Assembly (NCBI RefSeq): GCF_900143095.1
Contig: NZ_FRDA01000002.1
Coordinates: 124,001 to 188,000 of the forward strand
Reading direction: 5' to 3'
Length of the DNA stretch: 64,000 nt
DNA from: Pseudomonas asturiensis
GTDB lineage: Bacteria > Pseudomonadota > Gammaproteobacteria > Pseudomonadales > Pseudomonadaceae
In this document: positions 61,154 through 64,000 of the stretch, piece after piece
Layout: each line of letters opens with the position of its first letter
Position numbering within the stretch: the first letter of the stretch is position 1
The notes under the pieces: generated by a model
Seen by the model: only the letters and a program-made list of their open reading frames with translations
The model's database searches: none
What the model was told of the DNA's origin: nothing
Made by a program: the position numbers and the translations under genes

Positions 61154-64000
61154 ATGTCAGGCGGCATTAGTGCAATCAAAGGATTTGATTACCAAGCGGC
61201 GGTTATTCTAGAACTGTTGCTGGAGCATTTCAGAAAGCACCCTGAGGGCCGAGTAAGGCCAGAGGGACTGGATGATCTGGACCTCTATGAATCTAAAAGC
61301 GCCGAAGGCGTTACGTTCGTTCAGATTAAAAAGCCAACAGAGAACGTAGAAGGCGAACTCACACCGTCCCCTTGGACTCTGCATAAAGCCGCCCGGCACT
61401 TGATGGGCTCCGCCGTAGATAATTTACGTAACGAAAAGGCCAGGCAAATATGGATTCTGGGTGATGAAAGCGACTTTGAGCTCAAACAGCTTATAGCCGC
61501 GGGAACCCAAGCGCCAGCGCAGTGCCCGGCGTCATTCTGGCTCATGGTCTTGTTGATCACTCGACAAAGCCTTGAAGCAGATGGTTTACCCGTCGAACAC
61601 CTACCCAAGCCCAATTACAAGCGGCTGAAAGCGTGGACAATGACACATAACTCAGACACTTTCGTTAATTGGCTGGGGGAACACATCTCTTCAATCGCCA
61701 CCCAACAAGGTGCATCGAAGCGCCTCGTCAACATCCACGCGCAGAAACTCTCAACCTACGCAAGCTCCATTCCGCATGTGCTAGAAAGAATCACTCTGCG
61801 ATGTGGGTACGGATCAGAACAGCAGGTCAATGCTCGTGTAAAGAATACACTCTCCAGCGATTTGGCTCTTTCTGCAGAGGTCGTCAACAGCACGCTCTAT
61901 CTCAACCTTCGAGCCTTTATCAATGAAATCTCGAAAAAGCCTAGGCAATGTTTCTCTCGGGATGATTTCGAAGCGGAGGTGCGTTGTGTATGGCCGCACA
62001 TGAGCCCCATCCGCGTGCCCCCGGCCCTGTCCCCCCATCACATAACGCGCGCCGACATCACCCATTCGCTGATGTCTGAGCCTTTCACGGAAGTGATCGG
62101 TGTTTCGGGATCTGGAAAGACCCACCTGGCTACCGAGACTTATCATCTGGCCCGCCAACGTGAGCCAGGCCGCGAGATCTATTACATCGAAGTCAGGCCG
62201 GAGACTTCCCTGAGGTCCGTGCTGGCCGGAGTTTCCTTTCAGCTGCGTAGGATAGGTATTCGAGAACCTTTCAAAGTTATTACCCGAGCGGTCGAGACAG
62301 AACAAGAACGTATCTCGCAGTTAGCGGCGGCATTAAGCGTGTCCAGCGCCAGAATATTGCTCTTGATCGACATTGCCGACGGTACATGCGGTCCGTCGTT
62401 CAAGCGTGAAATCAGTTCATTTATCAAGACGCTGCAACCTGGCGCCGTATCAATACTATTTTTTTCCCAAGAAAGCCCGCTGCTGCTGAGCAACTTAGAA
62501 CGCAAAAGCGCCCATGTTGCCACGCTGAACCTGCGCGGTTTTACGTATGAGGAATTCTCCAGGCTGGTAAGCCACTACCACGCCGACTCCCAAGACTGGC
62601 CGCTTTATAGGATCTTCAGGCGCATCACCGCAGGTCGAGAATCCGGTTTGTTCGCAACGCTTGCGGATACACTTGCACGCGCCTCAACGCTCGGCGAAAT
62701 GCAAATGCTCGCCGCACAAGAACCAGAAAAGATTCTGCCCATGGCAGAGCGGATCAGATTCGCAAATATCAGTAATCGCGCCTGCTCTGCGGCGGAAAAA
62801 CTCATATGTTTCGCCCTCCCATTCGACCACTCCGACGCCATAGAGATTTTCCCCAAGGAACCTGTGGCGCTCGCCATATCAGAAATGCTTGAGCTTGGCC
62901 TGTTGCGGACCCGAGGTGACGGTCTATTGGAAATGCATGAGGTCGTCAGGGCGGGGCTTGAAGAGAATATCCCTGTTGATACCCGCCGCTGTGCACACCA
63001 AACACTGGCCACTTGGTACGGGTCGTGCGGCGTCGTCAGCGCCGAGGTATTTCACCTTGATAAAGCCAACCTCACCGCAATGGCACAAGCCCGTGCCAAA
63101 CAGGCTTTTCTTAAAGGGCTGAACTGGAACGAACTGGCAAGCTTTGTATTGCGCCGCAAACTCATCAGCGCAGAGGAAGTCATTACCACCTTTGCACAAG
63201 CCGACAAGGCCATGAGCGCTGTTTCATACTGCCTGACCTCTTGCGTGCGCTGGATTACAACGATGCCAATGCTCTGATCTCTGTACTGAAAGAACGGATC
63301 AAACATCCACAGCTCGACTACCAGTTTGACAGTGCGATTACTGAAGCCATCATGCAGATCGACCCTGGAAAAATTGAAGAACTGATAGTGCTTATCGTTG
63401 ATGCGACCACGGATGAGGTAAAACGGAAATCCGCGTTTTCCACGCTGTCGAGTGGCATAAGAAAGTTCAAATTCGTACTTTCAGAAGCGACCCTTTGCCT
63501 TTTCGACGCCCAATCTTTCGAGACACAACGATCCCTGTTAGGCATTTTTTCGCAGGACAAACGCGTTGTTACACTCAGTCGCGTTTTCCAAGTCCATGCA
63601 GAAGAACTAAGAGCCGCTACTTGCGATAAACACGTAAGCCCTCTTCATCTGAAAATAGCTACACTGGAGGACGCCAAAGCCCTTATCACGGCCTTGCCGT
63701 CCGTTTCCATGCAGGCCATGTTGATTTCCAAATCGGCGTTATTAGGTCCGCTCGTCGACACTCTCCGTCCACTTAGAGTTGCCTTGAAACGCCACAGTAT
63801 TGAAATCCTGAGGCAGCCCTCTATTGATCCGGGGTTGCACGCCAATGCCATTCGCGTGATCTCTCTGTTTGCAGACAGGCACACCCCTGTGCTCTGTCAC
63901 GCGTCGATTGTCAACCAGCTACCAATGGCGGGCTTCCATGCAGTTATCCCAGCGCTGATGCCCTCGTTGTGTGAGCGAGGCAACTATGAAAGCGTCGTTC
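61154..64000 (+). pseudogene. Second Cap4-like nuclease / STAND NTPase gene, frameshifted and cut by the window end
   Basis: The first frame runs to TGA at 63277 (707 residues). It has a Cap4-like N-terminus (GFDYQAAVILELLLEHF...EGVTFVQIKKP, Gln57-x-Lys59) and a P-loop EVIGVSGSGKTHLA (Lys322), with LLLIDIAD as Walker B. From about 63229 the -1 frame is open to the window end and reads as protein: LPDLLRALDYNDANALISVLKERIKHPQLDYQFDSAITEAIMQIDPGKIEEL. The two parts join near VITTFAQADKAMSAV. One base is therefore lost, or there is a sequencing error or programmed shift; no classic slippery site is seen. The expected function is STAND-type phage sensing with nuclease output. Confidence 0.78.

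Overview
The window looks like a Pseudomonas chromosome, probably of the P. fluorescens group. It carries an integrative and conjugative element (ICE) of the PFGI-1/pKLC102/SPI-7 type. This rests on a near-complete, collinear set of the 'PFL_46xx/47xx' integrating-conjugative-element families, from the ParA/AlpA end to the MobH relaxase, and on the coding style. I assigned families by recognising proteins by eye; no database search was run.

Layout. (1) 1-3656, host chromosome, minus strand: an FCD-type GntR regulator, then a polar amino-acid ABC importer (binding protein, permease, ATPase), then the 5' part of a gamma-glutamyltransferase gene cut by the window edge. (2) About 3.7-4.3 kb, left junction of the ICE; no tRNA or clear att repeat was recognised. 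(3) 4.3-14.0 kb, ICE maintenance and replication module: AlpA, ParA, ParB (TIGR03764), DUF2857, STY4528-type replication protein with an iteron-like origin candidate inside its coding sequence, TIGR03761, DUF3158, SSB and topoisomerase III. (4) 14.0-18.2 kb, accessory segment: regulators, a structured non-coding stretch, STY4534 (DUF3577), RadC and a frameshifted gene. (5) 18.2-38.5 kb, the type IV secretion (MPF-G) transfer genes in canonical order, broken by a low-GC minus-strand membrane gene and by a small regulatory cassette. (6) 38.5-42.8 kb: a second copy of a structured leader element, an ArdC-type antirestriction protein, the MobH relaxase, and a decayed relic of a second relaxase 3' end.

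(7) 42.8-64.0 kb is cargo that looks like a defence island, mostly on the minus strand. It holds a four-gene overlapping operon of ABC-3C type (MBL hydrolase, trypsin-like protease, middle component, SMC/Rad50-like ATPase). Next come a 1410-residue Cap4-nuclease/STAND/HEAT protein, a HEPN-RES protein, a closely spaced pair made of a PhoD-like metallophosphatase and a TIR/DUF4062-like protein, a helicase with a C-terminal nuclease-like region, and on the plus strand a second Cap4/STAND gene that is frameshifted and runs off the window. The ICE integrase and right att site are not in the window, so they may lie beyond 64 kb.

How it works together. AlpA/ParA/ParB and the replication genes should maintain the excised circle. 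MobH, SSB, TopB and TraD process and couple the DNA to the secretion channel (TraC-like ATPase, TraU-like, TraG-like and core-complex proteins). ArdC lies beside the relaxase and may protect incoming DNA. The cargo likely gives the host phage or plasmid immunity. The most interesting points are the PhoD/TIR-like pair, the two-effector ABC-3C operon, a structured element present in two diverged copies, an origin candidate inside the rep gene, and a terminator hairpin that contains the Shine-Dalgarno of the first transfer gene.
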